Shown here: positions 1 through 5,895 of the stretch, in pieces
How the letters are laid out: each line of letters opens with the position of its first letter
Position numbering within the stretch: position 1 is the stretch's first letter
DNA from: Candidatus Aminicenantota bacterium
GTDB lineage: Bacteria; Acidobacteriota; Aminicenantia; Aminicenantales; JAFGBC01
Direction of reading: 5' to 3'
DNA: 6,438 nucleotides
NCBI GenBank assembly: GCA_016933355.1
Contig: JAFGBC010000262.1
Coordinates: 1 to 6,438, forward strand
Translations under genes and position numbers: made by a program
Notes under the pieces: generated by a model
Seen by the model: the letters and a program-made list of their open reading frames with translations, nothing else
Database searches by the model: none
What the model was told of the DNA's origin: nothing

Positions 1-656
1 ACTTGAGCCGCTTCCTCGTCCCGGCCCAGACGGCGCAGGCTCATATAGAGCCAGTCCGTCGTCGCCGTCAGCAAGTCGTCGTTTTTGGACCACTTCAGGC
101 ATTCTCGGTAGGCGTCCACGGCCGCGGCGAAATTTCCCTGAAGAAAATGTGCCAGGCCGAGATGATACCAGATGTTGAACTGGGTGTTGGAGAGAGGCTT
201 GCGGGCGCGGTTGGGAATGCCGTCGGGTTCGACCTCCAGCGGGGCGGAATCCGCAAGCTCGGCCGCTCTCTTCAGGTCGGCCGCGGCCCGGTCGAAAAGA
301 CGCAGTGTGATATAGCGGTGGCCGCGGTGGCGCAGGAGGCGGAAGGATTGCGGGAAGCGATCCAGACCTTCGCTGTAGACCCGAACGGCTTCCCGATAGA
401 GCCCGAGATACGCCGCGCGGCGACCGAGCCAGACGGTGTTCGCTTCGTTGGGATTGCGATCGAAATCCGCAAGGGCCTTGCGGTAAAGATCGATCGCCGC
501 GCCCGCGGCGGTCGGGGAGACGAGCTTCCGCCCGAGCAGGGAGATCGCCTCGTATTCGGGAGCGCCCGGCGGGTCCTGTCCGAACGATACGGCCGACGCG
601 GCCAGAGATAAAAAGCAGATCGCCAGGGTCGTCTTGATCTTTCCATCAAGAGTCAT
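1..656 (-). CDS. Exported tetratricopeptide-repeat protein (3' end outside window)
   Basis: The first 218 codons are in the window and no stop is reached before the edge. The N-terminus has lysines (MTLDGKIK) and a hydrophobic run TLAICFLSLAASAVSFG (10-26), then QDPPGAP. This looks like a Sec signal peptide cleaved near residue 22-26; Cys14 is not in a lipobox. The mature part is helical with TPR-like repeats at about 71-103 (NTVWLGRRAAYLGLYREAVRVY), 104-137 (LLRHRGHRYITLRLFDRAAADL) and 160-193 (NIWYHLGLAHFLQGNFAAAV), and a possible fourth from 197. The small-residue and aromatic spacing fits the TPR pattern. It is probably a periplasmic or surface scaffold; no enzymatic motif is seen. The frame was chosen for its ribosome site, signal peptide and repeats; the overlapping minus-strand frame from 649 down to 272 has none of these. 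Partner and role are unknown. Confidence 0.8.
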   Translation of the reverse strand, partial: MTLDGKIKTTLAICFLSLAASAVSFGQDPPGAPEYEAISLLGRKLVSPTAAGAAIDLYRKALADFDRNPNEANTVWLGRRAAYLGLYREAVRVYSEGLDRFPQSFRLLRHRGHRYITLRLFDRAAADLKRAAELADSAPLEVEPDGIPNRARKPLSNTQFNIWYHLGLAHFLQGNFAAAVDAYRECLKWSKNDDLLTATTDWLYMSLRRLGRDEEAAQ

Positions 657-664
657 CTCTGCAG

Positions 665-673
665 CCTCCTCCC
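665..673 (-). promoter_or_regulatory. Shine-Dalgarno site of the TPR protein gene
   Basis: The minus strand reads GGGAGGAGG, then 8 nt, then ATG at 656. It is the strongest ribosome site in the window. It fixes the start of the TPR gene and lies in the longest intergenic gap (54 nt). That gap has no T-rich terminator, so transcription probably continues. Confidence 0.75.
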
Positions 674-710
674 GTCGTCCTGACTTCCGTCGGCCGGGAT
701 TTCCCGTTCG

Positions 711-1907
711 TCACGGCATCCCGCCTCGTCCCGCCAGCCAGCCCGAAGCCCACGCCCAACTCAGATTGAAGCCTCCTCGCCGTCCCTGGACGTCGAGGAT
801 TTCTCCGGCCAGAAAGAGCCCTGTGCGCAGCCTGGATTCGAGGCGGCCCGGGTCGACCTCGCCGACGGGGATGCCGCCGCTCGTGAACTCGGCCTCGTTC
901 CAGCCGCGGGTTCCCGCAACCTTGAAGCGAAGGTCTTTCATTTTCCCGGCCAGGCCTTCCGCGCCGGGTGCGCTCCCGACCCAGGATTCGACCGCCGCTC
1001 CGAACTTTTCGGGAAGCAAGCCCGTCGTCAGCTCTCGGTCCTTCCAGCCCAGCGCCCGCCGGCGTCCCAGCTCTGCGGTCAAGTCCTCCCGGCTGAAACG
1101 GGGCAGAAGGTCGAGCGCGAGCTCGGCCGGACCGCACCGTTCCCGGTTCAGCGCCCGGGACAGGCTTTCGCTGACGTCCAACACGGCGGTCCCGGACAAG
1201 CCGTAGGCCGTAAAGAGAATCTCTCCCTCCGCCTCCTCGACTTGCCGTCCGCCGACGAAGCTCGCGGCCCGCCCCCTGATCTTCTGGCCCTGCAGAAGAT
1301 GACAGAGCCTGTCCTTGACGACGACCGGAACCGCGCTCGGGACGGGCTCGACGAGCCCGTGGCCGAAGGCCCCGGCAAGGCCGTAGGCGTTGCCGTCCGC
1401 GCCGAACGCCGGATAGGATTTTCCGCCTCCGGCCAGGACGACGCGCTCCGCGCAAAGGACGCCGCCGCCCCGGGCTTCCAGGACGAACCGCCCCTCTTTC
1501 CAGCCGAGCCTACGGACGTCCCAGGTCGTGCGGATATCGACGGCGAGCCGCCTCAGCTCGATTTCGAACGCTTTCAGCACCGACGCCGCCTGCTGGGTGG
1601 CCGGGAAAATCCTGTCGGCCTCGGACGTCAAAGCCAAGCCCAAGCCCTCCAGGAGAGAGCGGATCGCGTCTTTACCGAACCGATCGAAGACCGCGCGGAC
1701 GAGGTCCCGGCCTTCCGGCGTGAACGCGGAGGATTCGAGCCTCTCGTTGAGGAGGTTGCAGCGTCCGCCCCCCGTAGCCAGGAGCTTGCGCCCGAGCCCG
1801 GGCATTCGTTCGCAGATCGAAACGTGCGCTCCCGCCCTGGCCGCGCCGACCGCCGCGGCCAAGCCGGCGGCGCCCCCGCCGACGACGGCCACGGATATCG
1901 GCGTCAT
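711..1907 (-). CDS. HI0933/YhiN-family NAD(P)/FAD-dependent oxidoreductase
   Basis: The 398-residue protein matches the usual length of the HI0933/YhiN/BaiN flavoprotein family. The N-terminal dinucleotide-binding fold shows VAVVGGGAAGLAAAV (6-20), with acidic Glu33 at the end of the second strand. The family signature GRKLLATGGGRCNLLN follows (39-54). The C-terminal signature is also present: FTSGGIPVGEVDP (341-353), GLFLAGEILDVQG (363-375) and GGFNLSWAWASGWLAG (378-393), which close the FAD site. There is no signal peptide. Members are often annotated as aminoacetone oxidase-like or, for BaiN, linked to bile-acid reduction; the general physiological substrate is not established, so only a flavin oxidoreductase role is supported. 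The start lies 9 nt after the galT stop, in the same frame, with no visible ribosome site, implying translational coupling. No link to glucan metabolism is evident. Confidence 0.93.
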   Translation of the reverse strand: MTPISVAVVGGGAAGLAAAVGAARAGAHVSICERMPGLGRKLLATGGGRCNLLNERLESSAFTPEGRDLVRAVFDRFGKDAIRSLLEGLGLALTSEADRIFPATQQAASVLKAFEIELRRLAVDIRTTWDVRRLGWKEGRFVLEARGGGVLCAERVVLAGGGKSYPAFGADGNAYGLAGAFGHGLVEPVPSAVPVVVKDRLCHLLQGQKIRGRAASFVGGRQVEEAEGEILFTAYGLSGTAVLDVSESLSRALNRERCGPAELALDLLPRFSREDLTAELGRRRALGWKDRELTTGLLPEKFGAAVESWVGSAPGAEGLAGKMKDLRFKVAGTRGWNEAEFTSGGIPVGEVDPGRLESRLRTGLFLAGEILDVQGRRGGFNLSWAWASGWLAGRGGMP

Positions 1908-1916
1908 GGCGGACGC

Positions 1917-2963
1917 CTAGCCGACGGAACCCGATCCGCCCACGCGCAGGAATTGCGCCGCCGTTTCGGGAGCGACCGGGTTGATATAGAAGCCCGTCCC
2001 CCACTCGAAACCGGCGACGCGGGTCAGGACGGGAAGGATCTCGATGTGCCAGTGATAGGCCTTCTCGACGTCGACTTCGGTATGATTCTTGCCCGCCGGG
2101 TTCGGGGCTTGATGGATGATCAGGTTGAAGGGGGGATCGGCCAGGACGGTCTTGAGCCGGGTCAGGGCCGTCTTGAGGGCGTCGGCCAGCCCGTCCAGCT
2201 CTTCTTCGCGGACCCGGCTGAAATAGGCTTCGTGGCGCAGGGGAACGACGCGCATCTCGAACGGAAAGCGGCCCGCGAACGGGACTTTAACCAAGACATG
2301 ATCGTTGCGGTAGACCAGCCGCTCCTTGGCCGCGGTCTCCTCGCGGATGATTCGGCAGAAGACGCATTCCTTGGAATGGCGGAACAGCCGCCCGGCGCCG
2401 TAGATTTCCTCTTTGACCCGCTTGGGGACGATCGGCGTCGCTACGATCTGGGAATGGGGATGGCTGAGCGAGGCGCCCGCTTCCTTGCCCTTGTTCTTGA
2501 AGACCTGGACGTAGCGGTAGTGGAGCTCCTCCTCGATCGAACCGATCCGGTCCTGAAAAACCTTGAGCACGGCCCGGATGTGTCCGGCGTCGAGGTCGGC
2601 CAGCTCGAGGTCGTGGTCGGGGTTCTCGATGACGACTTCGTGGACGCCGACCCCCTCCATCCAGGTCAGGAGACCCGCCGTCTGACGAGCCGGCGCCGGA
2701 CCCCGGTTCAGGGCCGGAAACTTGTTGGGGACGACGCGAACGCGCCAGCCCGGCTCGTCCGGCTTGGTCCCTTCCGCCCGCAACGCATAAACCTCGGGCG
2801 GCGTCTTGGATTCGTTCCCGACGCAAAACGGGCAGAATCCCCTGGCCTCGGCCGGCTTGGCCTCGGCGGCCTGGGCTGGACGGAAGTCGTCGGGCCGCTT
2901 GCTCCTCTCGGCGGCCACGATGACCCAGCGTCCGCTTATGATGTCCTTCCTGAGCTGCGGCAT
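1917..2963 (-). CDS. galT: Galactose-1-phosphate uridylyltransferase family protein (GalT; ADP-glucose phosphorylase possible)
   Basis: The 348-residue HIT-superfamily nucleotidylyltransferase has the standard start PQLRKDIISGRWVIVA followed by RPDDF. CPFC (44-47) is the first zinc pair; VVPNKFPAL (77-85) and HEVVIE (108-113, His108 like E. coli His115) follow. GASLSHPHSQ (163-172) contains the HPH triad with probable nucleophile His170 and Gln172. E. coli iron-site residues have likely counterparts in Glu185 or Glu186, His284, His304 and His306 (YHWHIE). A second CxxC, CVFC at 200-203, resembles two-zinc relatives. Classical GalT moves UMP between UDP-glucose and galactose-1-phosphate in the Leloir pathway. 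The Arabidopsis relative once called GalT instead phosphorolyses ADP-glucose, a relevant alternative beside glgC. No other Leloir gene is visible. The ATG sits 2 nt after the regulator stop with only a weak ribosome site, so coupling is likely. Family is certain; substrate is not. Confidence 0.92.
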   Translation of the reverse strand: MPQLRKDIISGRWVIVAAERSKRPDDFRPAQAAEAKPAEARGFCPFCVGNESKTPPEVYALRAEGTKPDEPGWRVRVVPNKFPALNRGPAPARQTAGLLTWMEGVGVHEVVIENPDHDLELADLDAGHIRAVLKVFQDRIGSIEEELHYRYVQVFKNKGKEAGASLSHPHSQIVATPIVPKRVKEEIYGAGRLFRHSKECVFCRIIREETAAKERLVYRNDHVLVKVPFAGRFPFEMRVVPLRHEAYFSRVREEELDGLADALKTALTRLKTVLADPPFNLIIHQAPNPAGKNHTEVDVEKAYHWHIEILPVLTRVAGFEWGTGFYINPVAPETAAQFLRVGGSGSVG

Positions 2964-2965
2964 GA

Positions 2966-3334
2966 TCAGGATCCGAGGAGCTCTTTGACCCTGGACTTGA
3001 GCTCATCCAGGCTCGAGGACTTGACGACGTAGGCGTCGGCCGCCCAGGTCATGAAATCGTCCTTATAGCTCTGGTAGGCGGAGTTGATGATGATCGGGAT
3101 GTCCCGGCGCTGGCCCATGATCTGGGTGATGAGCTCGATCCCGTCCTTGCCCGGCATCCGGATATCGGTGATGATCAGGTCGAAGCCGCCGCCGCGCAAG
3201 GCGGCCAGCGCCTCGTCGGCGTCGCCGGCCGCCGTGACGTCATAGCCGTCCTTATCCAGCTCCTCCTGGTAGAGCAGCCGGAGGTTCTCCTCGTCCTCGA
3301 CCAGCAGAATCCGCTTTTTCTTGGGCTGTGTCAT
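2966..3334 (-). CDS. Single-domain (CheY-like) response regulator
   Basis: The 122-residue protein is one receiver domain with no output domain. The basic N-terminus PKKKRILLVEDEE carries the Mg-binding acidic pair Glu13/Asp14. FDLIITDIRMPG places the phospho-acceptor at Asp57. IIINSAY gives the switch Ser85, and AYVVKSS gives Tyr102 and the invariant Lys105. Every residue needed for phosphorylation is present. The start was chosen at the ATGA overlap with the kinase stop, where a purine-rich ribosome site precedes it. The partner kinase is almost surely the overlapping upstream gene. Without a DNA-binding or enzymatic domain, it must act by binding another protein or pass phosphate along a relay. 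Neighbouring GlgC or GalT as a target is speculation. Its stop lies 2 nt before the galT start. Confidence 0.94.
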   Translation of the reverse strand: MTQPKKKRILLVEDEENLRLLYQEELDKDGYDVTAAGDADEALAALRGGGFDLIITDIRMPGKDGIELITQIMGQRRDIPIIINSAYQSYKDDFMTWAADAYVVKSSSLDELKSRVKELLGS

Positions 3335-4686
3335 TGATCCGTTCCCCTTTCCTCTTTGATGAAGCTCAGCCGGAATTCGGTGCCCTTGCCCGGACGGCTG
3401 CGGACCTCGATTCCGCCGCCGCACGACTCCATGATCCGCTTGACGAAATGGAGGCCGAGCCCGACGCCGTTCTCCTTGGTCGTGAAGAAGGGCAGGAACA
3501 GGCGTTCCCGGTCCTTGTCCGCGATGCCGCGGCCGGTGTCCTTGATCTTGACGATGAACCAGCGCGGGTCGGCGTTCGTCGCCTGGACGTAGATCGTCGC
3601 GCCCTCGGGCGTCGCGTCCAGGGCGTTGTCCAGAAGGTTGCGGACGGCCTCGCCGACCTGGGACGGATAGCCCATCACCCGCGGCATCGGCTCCGTCAGC
3701 CGGATTTTGATCCGGCGCCCCTTGCTCTTGGCCCTGAACGCCGGGTCGGCGAGGGCGTCTTTCAGGACCGGGCCCGGGTCGAAGGCGGCCGGGGGCTTCT
3801 GCTCGAGCTTGAGGAGATGGCCCAGCTTGTAGACGATGTCCTCGAGACGCCGAGTCTCGGCCCGGATGATCTCCAGGTTGCGCCGCGACTTGCGGCGGTC
3901 CTCTCCGCCTTCGTAACGGAGGAGCTGGTCGGCGAAACCGCCGATCGTCACCAGCGGATTCCGAAGCTGATGGGTGATGTAGGACGCCATCTCGCCCATG
4001 GCGGCGAATTTCTCCATCTCGAGCATCTTCTTATGGATCGCGCCCGTGTAGATGTAGTTTCCGGCGATCAGGCCGCACATCGAGGCCAGTTTGATGTCCT
4101 TCTCCGTGATCGGCGCCCGGGTGAAGGCGTTGTCGACGATGATCTCGCCCAGCGGCTCATCGTGGACGACGAGCGGAATGCACAGGAAGGCCTCGACGTC
4201 GATGACCTCCAAGAAGCGGCTTTCGACCGCGGGCTCGCTGCGGGCGTCGCGGACGTGGACGATCTCGCGCCGCTCGACGGCCCGCGAAGGGATGCTCAGG
4301 CTCTTTTCGCCCAGCGGATAGGACAGCCCCTTGATCCGCTCGCTCAGGGTTCCGCCCGCCCGGCTGAGCAGCGCCCGGTTATGCTCGACGATCTCAACGT
4401 AGCCGATGCCGGGCGTCGAGAGAATTTCCCAGATCGAGCGGGCCTCCTCCTGGGTAGCCGGCCCCAGCCACATCTCGCCCTTGAGGCGCCCGCCCTCGGC
4501 CAGGAAGAGCATGGCCCGGTTGAACCCCACGCCCGACCCCGAAGTCAACGCCGTCAGGATGACCAGGAGGTTGTCCTGCAGGGAGAAGGGCTGAAAGTAG
4601 CTCTGGGCGATGATGGAGAGGAGGACGAGCTCCTTGGGCGCATCCCGCTCAACGTCCCCGAGATAGAGCCCTTGCGTCTCGATCAT
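3331..4686 (-). CDS. Soluble GAF-domain sensor histidine kinase
   Basis: The 451-residue protein has no hydrophobic stretch long enough to span a membrane, so it should sense a cytoplasmic signal. A GAF-like sensor domain covers about 20-215; its second half, with FLCIPLVVHDEPLGEIIVDN (167-186), is clearest. A short helix leads into the HisKA dimerisation domain (about 222-295). Its H-box ASYITHQLRNPL has phospho-acceptor His239. The HATPase domain (about 335-445) shows the N box VRNLLDNALDA (348-358), DTGRGI (383-388), LFLPFFTTK (397-405) and GVGLGLHFVKRI (407-418), all needed for ATP binding. The residue after His239 is Gln240, where Glu or Asp is usual. The start overlaps the glgC stop and the stop overlaps the regulator start, both as ATGA, so the next gene is the likely phosphorylation partner. 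The ligand cannot be inferred; a carbon or energy signal is a guess from context. Confidence 0.93.
   Translation of the reverse strand: MIETQGLYLGDVERDAPKELVLLSIIAQSYFQPFSLQDNLLVILTALTSGSGVGFNRAMLFLAEGGRLKGEMWLGPATQEEARSIWEILSTPGIGYVEIVEHNRALLSRAGGTLSERIKGLSYPLGEKSLSIPSRAVERREIVHVRDARSEPAVESRFLEVIDVEAFLCIPLVVHDEPLGEIIVDNAFTRAPITEKDIKLASMCGLIAGNYIYTGAIHKKMLEMEKFAAMGEMASYITHQLRNPLVTIGGFADQLLRYEGGEDRRKSRRNLEIIRAETRRLEDIVYKLGHLLKLEQKPPAAFDPGPVLKDALADPAFRAKSKGRRIKIRLTEPMPRVMGYPSQVGEAVRNLLDNALDATPEGATIYVQATNADPRWFIVKIKDTGRGIADKDRERLFLPFFTTKENGVGLGLHFVKRIMESCGGGIEVRSRPGKGTEFRLSFIKEERGTDQ
3344..3355 (-). promoter_or_regulatory. Shine-Dalgarno site that decides the response regulator start
   Basis: The minus strand reads AGAGGAAAGGGG, then 9 nt, then ATG at 3334. 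This ATG gives MTQPKKKRILLVEDE, the normal start of a receiver domain. An in-frame ATG 30 codons upstream (3424) would add a basic, unrelated extension translated from inside the kinase gene and is rejected. Confidence 0.6.
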
Positions 4687-5867
4687 TCAAGCTTCCAGCC
4701 TTTGGGCACGACCCGGACCCGGCCGGCGCTGAGCTTGAAATAGCGGCTATCCTCCTTTTCGTCGGCGCCGAGGACGAAGCCGGCCGGGATCCGGCAGAAC
4801 TTGTCGACGACGGCATTCTGGACTCTGGCCTTGGGACCGACCTCGGCGCCCTCGAACAGGATGGCGCCCTCGACGCGCGCCCCCTCGCCGACCTTGACGC
4901 CCGGCGAGAGAATGGCGTCGTGGAGATGGGCGTCCTTGATCAGGCAGCCCGAGGAGACGATCGAGTTCCGGATGGTCCCCTTGCCGATGAAGGTGGGGGG
5001 GAACTGGGGCTTGTAGGTCCGGATCGGCCAGGCCGCGTCGTTCACAACCAGGGGGGGGGCCGGGCTCAGGAAAAGCATGTTAGCCTTGTAGTAGGCGTCG
5101 ATCGTCCCGATGTCCTCCCAGTAGTTTTCGAAGGGGTAGGCGAACACCCGGCTGTCCTCGATCAGCCTCGGCAGGATGTCTTTCCCGAAGTCGTGGTTGG
5201 ACGAGGGGTCCTTGGCGTCCCGGATCAGGGCCTTGATCAGGACGTGGGTCCGGAAAAGATAGACGCCCATCGAGATCAGCGTCGTCTCCGGGTCGCGGGG
5301 CATGCCGGGCGGATTCTTGGGTTTCTCGATGAAACGTTTGATCCGGTTCTCCTCGTCGACGTCGATCACGCCGAAACGGCTGGCCTCGGCCCGCGGTTTG
5401 AGCTTGGCCAGGACGACGGCGTCCGCCTGGCTTTCGCCGTAGAATACGATGATCGGCCGGTAGTCCGCTTTGTAGATGTGGTCCCCGGACAGGACGAGCA
5501 CGGCCTCGGGGTTTTCCCGCTGGATCGAATAGATGTTCTGGAAGACGGCGTCGGCCGTCCCCTCGTACCAATGGTCGGCGACGCGGCCCTGGGCGGGCAG
5601 CGAGATGACGTAGCCCTTGGTCTCGGGGTGGAAGATGTTCCAGCCGTTGAGGATATGGCGCTCGAGCGACAGCGACTTGTACTGGGTCAGCAGGGCGATC
5701 TTGTGCAGGCCCGAGTTGAGGCTGTTCGAAAGGCTGAAATCGATGATCCGGTAGCTGCCCAGGAAGGGGACGGAGGGCTTGGCCCGGTCGCGGGTCAGGG
5801 GGTAGAGCCTCTCCCCTTTCCCGCCGCAGAGGATCATAGTAAGGATTCTTTCAGGCGCGATGGCCAT
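4683..5867 (-). CDS. glgC: Glucose-1-phosphate adenylyltransferase (ADP-glucose pyrophosphorylase)
   Basis: The 394-residue cytoplasmic enzyme makes ADP-glucose and PPi from ATP and glucose-1-phosphate, the committed step of bacterial glycogen synthesis. The N-terminal nucleotidyltransferase domain (about 8-265) carries the loop GGKGERLYPLT (15-25), RAKPSVPF (28-35), RIIDFSLSN (40-48), WYEGTADAVFQN (100-111) and SGDHIYKADY (127-136). It also carries SRFGVIDVDE (163-172), FIEKP (179-183) and YWEDIGTIDAYY (249-260). Asp129 and Lys182 match E. coli catalytic Asp142 and glucose-1-phosphate-binding Lys195; Tyr101 matches Tyr114. Residues from about 290 form the left-handed beta-helix typical of GlgC (IGKGTIRNS, VKVGEGARVEGA). 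The length is nearer Bacillus GlgC than the 431-residue E. coli enzyme. By alignment, the fructose-1,6-bisphosphate activator Lys39 of E. coli is Asp27 here, so allosteric control may differ. The stop overlaps the kinase start as ATGA. The catalytic residues argue against an inactive GlgD-like paralogue. Confidence 0.96.
   Translation of the reverse strand: MAIAPERILTMILCGGKGERLYPLTRDRAKPSVPFLGSYRIIDFSLSNSLNSGLHKIALLTQYKSLSLERHILNGWNIFHPETKGYVISLPAQGRVADHWYEGTADAVFQNIYSIQRENPEAVLVLSGDHIYKADYRPIIVFYGESQADAVVLAKLKPRAEASRFGVIDVDEENRIKRFIEKPKNPPGMPRDPETTLISMGVYLFRTHVLIKALIRDAKDPSSNHDFGKDILPRLIEDSRVFAYPFENYWEDIGTIDAYYKANMLFLSPAPPLVVNDAAWPIRTYKPQFPPTFIGKGTIRNSIVSSGCLIKDAHLHDAILSPGVKVGEGARVEGAILFEGAEVGPKARVQNAVVDKFCRIPAGFVLGADEKEDSRYFKLSAGRVRVVPKGWKLE
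4692..4697 (-). promoter_or_regulatory. Shine-Dalgarno site of the histidine kinase, inside the end of glgC
   Basis: The minus strand reads TGGAAG, then 5 nt, then the kinase ATG at 4686. It lies within the last glgC codons (Trp-Lys-Leu-Glu-stop). Together with the ATGA stop/start overlap it fixes the kinase start and suggests translational coupling to glgC. Confidence 0.55.
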
Positions 5868-5879
5868 CGAACGTCACGA

Positions 5880-5886
5880 CCTCCTC
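5880..5886 (-). promoter_or_regulatory. Shine-Dalgarno site of glgC
   Basis: The minus strand reads GAGGAGGT ahead of the glgC ATG at 5867. The spacer of about 11-12 nt is slightly long. A GTG lying closer to the site is out of frame, and the next in-frame ATG is codon 11, just before the nucleotide-binding loop, so the ATG at 5867 stands. The site lies in the 28-nt gap after the GH57 gene and shows that glgC has its own translation start. Confidence 0.6.
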
Positions 5887-5895
5887 GGGCATAAG

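Noticed and set aside
3..611. Plus-strand open frame of 202 codons opposite the TPR gene, and a minus-strand frame from 649 down to 272.
   Set aside because: The minus frame starting at 656 has a strong ribosome site, a signal peptide and TPR repeats; the other two have none of these.
695..706. Short inverted repeat (CGGGA, 2-nt centre, TCCCG) between the flavoprotein and TPR genes, considered as a terminator.
   Set aside because: The stem is only 5 bp with a 2-nt loop and no T-tract follows on the minus strand. It is probably chance in GC-rich DNA.
1242..3032. Long plus-strand open frame of 596 codons opposite the flavoprotein and galT genes.
   Set aside because: It spans two well-supported minus-strand genes and their junction, has low-complexity Arg/Asp/Gly-rich content and shows no family motif. 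It is a GC-driven antisense shadow.
3335..3424. N-terminally extended response regulator starting at the ATG at 3424.
   Set aside because: The extension does not resemble a receiver domain and lies within the kinase gene. The ATG at 3334 has a ribosome site and the typical ATGA overlap.
3328..4743. Plus-strand open frame of 471 codons opposite the histidine kinase.
   Set aside because: It mirrors the kinase gene, whose HisKA and ATPase motifs are unambiguous; no domain is recognisable in the antisense product.
4920..5894. Plus-strand open frame of 324 codons opposite glgC.
   Set aside because: It is rich in Val/Asp/Gly repeats of the VDVV type, which arise opposite GC-rich codons, and has no motif. 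glgC explains the region.
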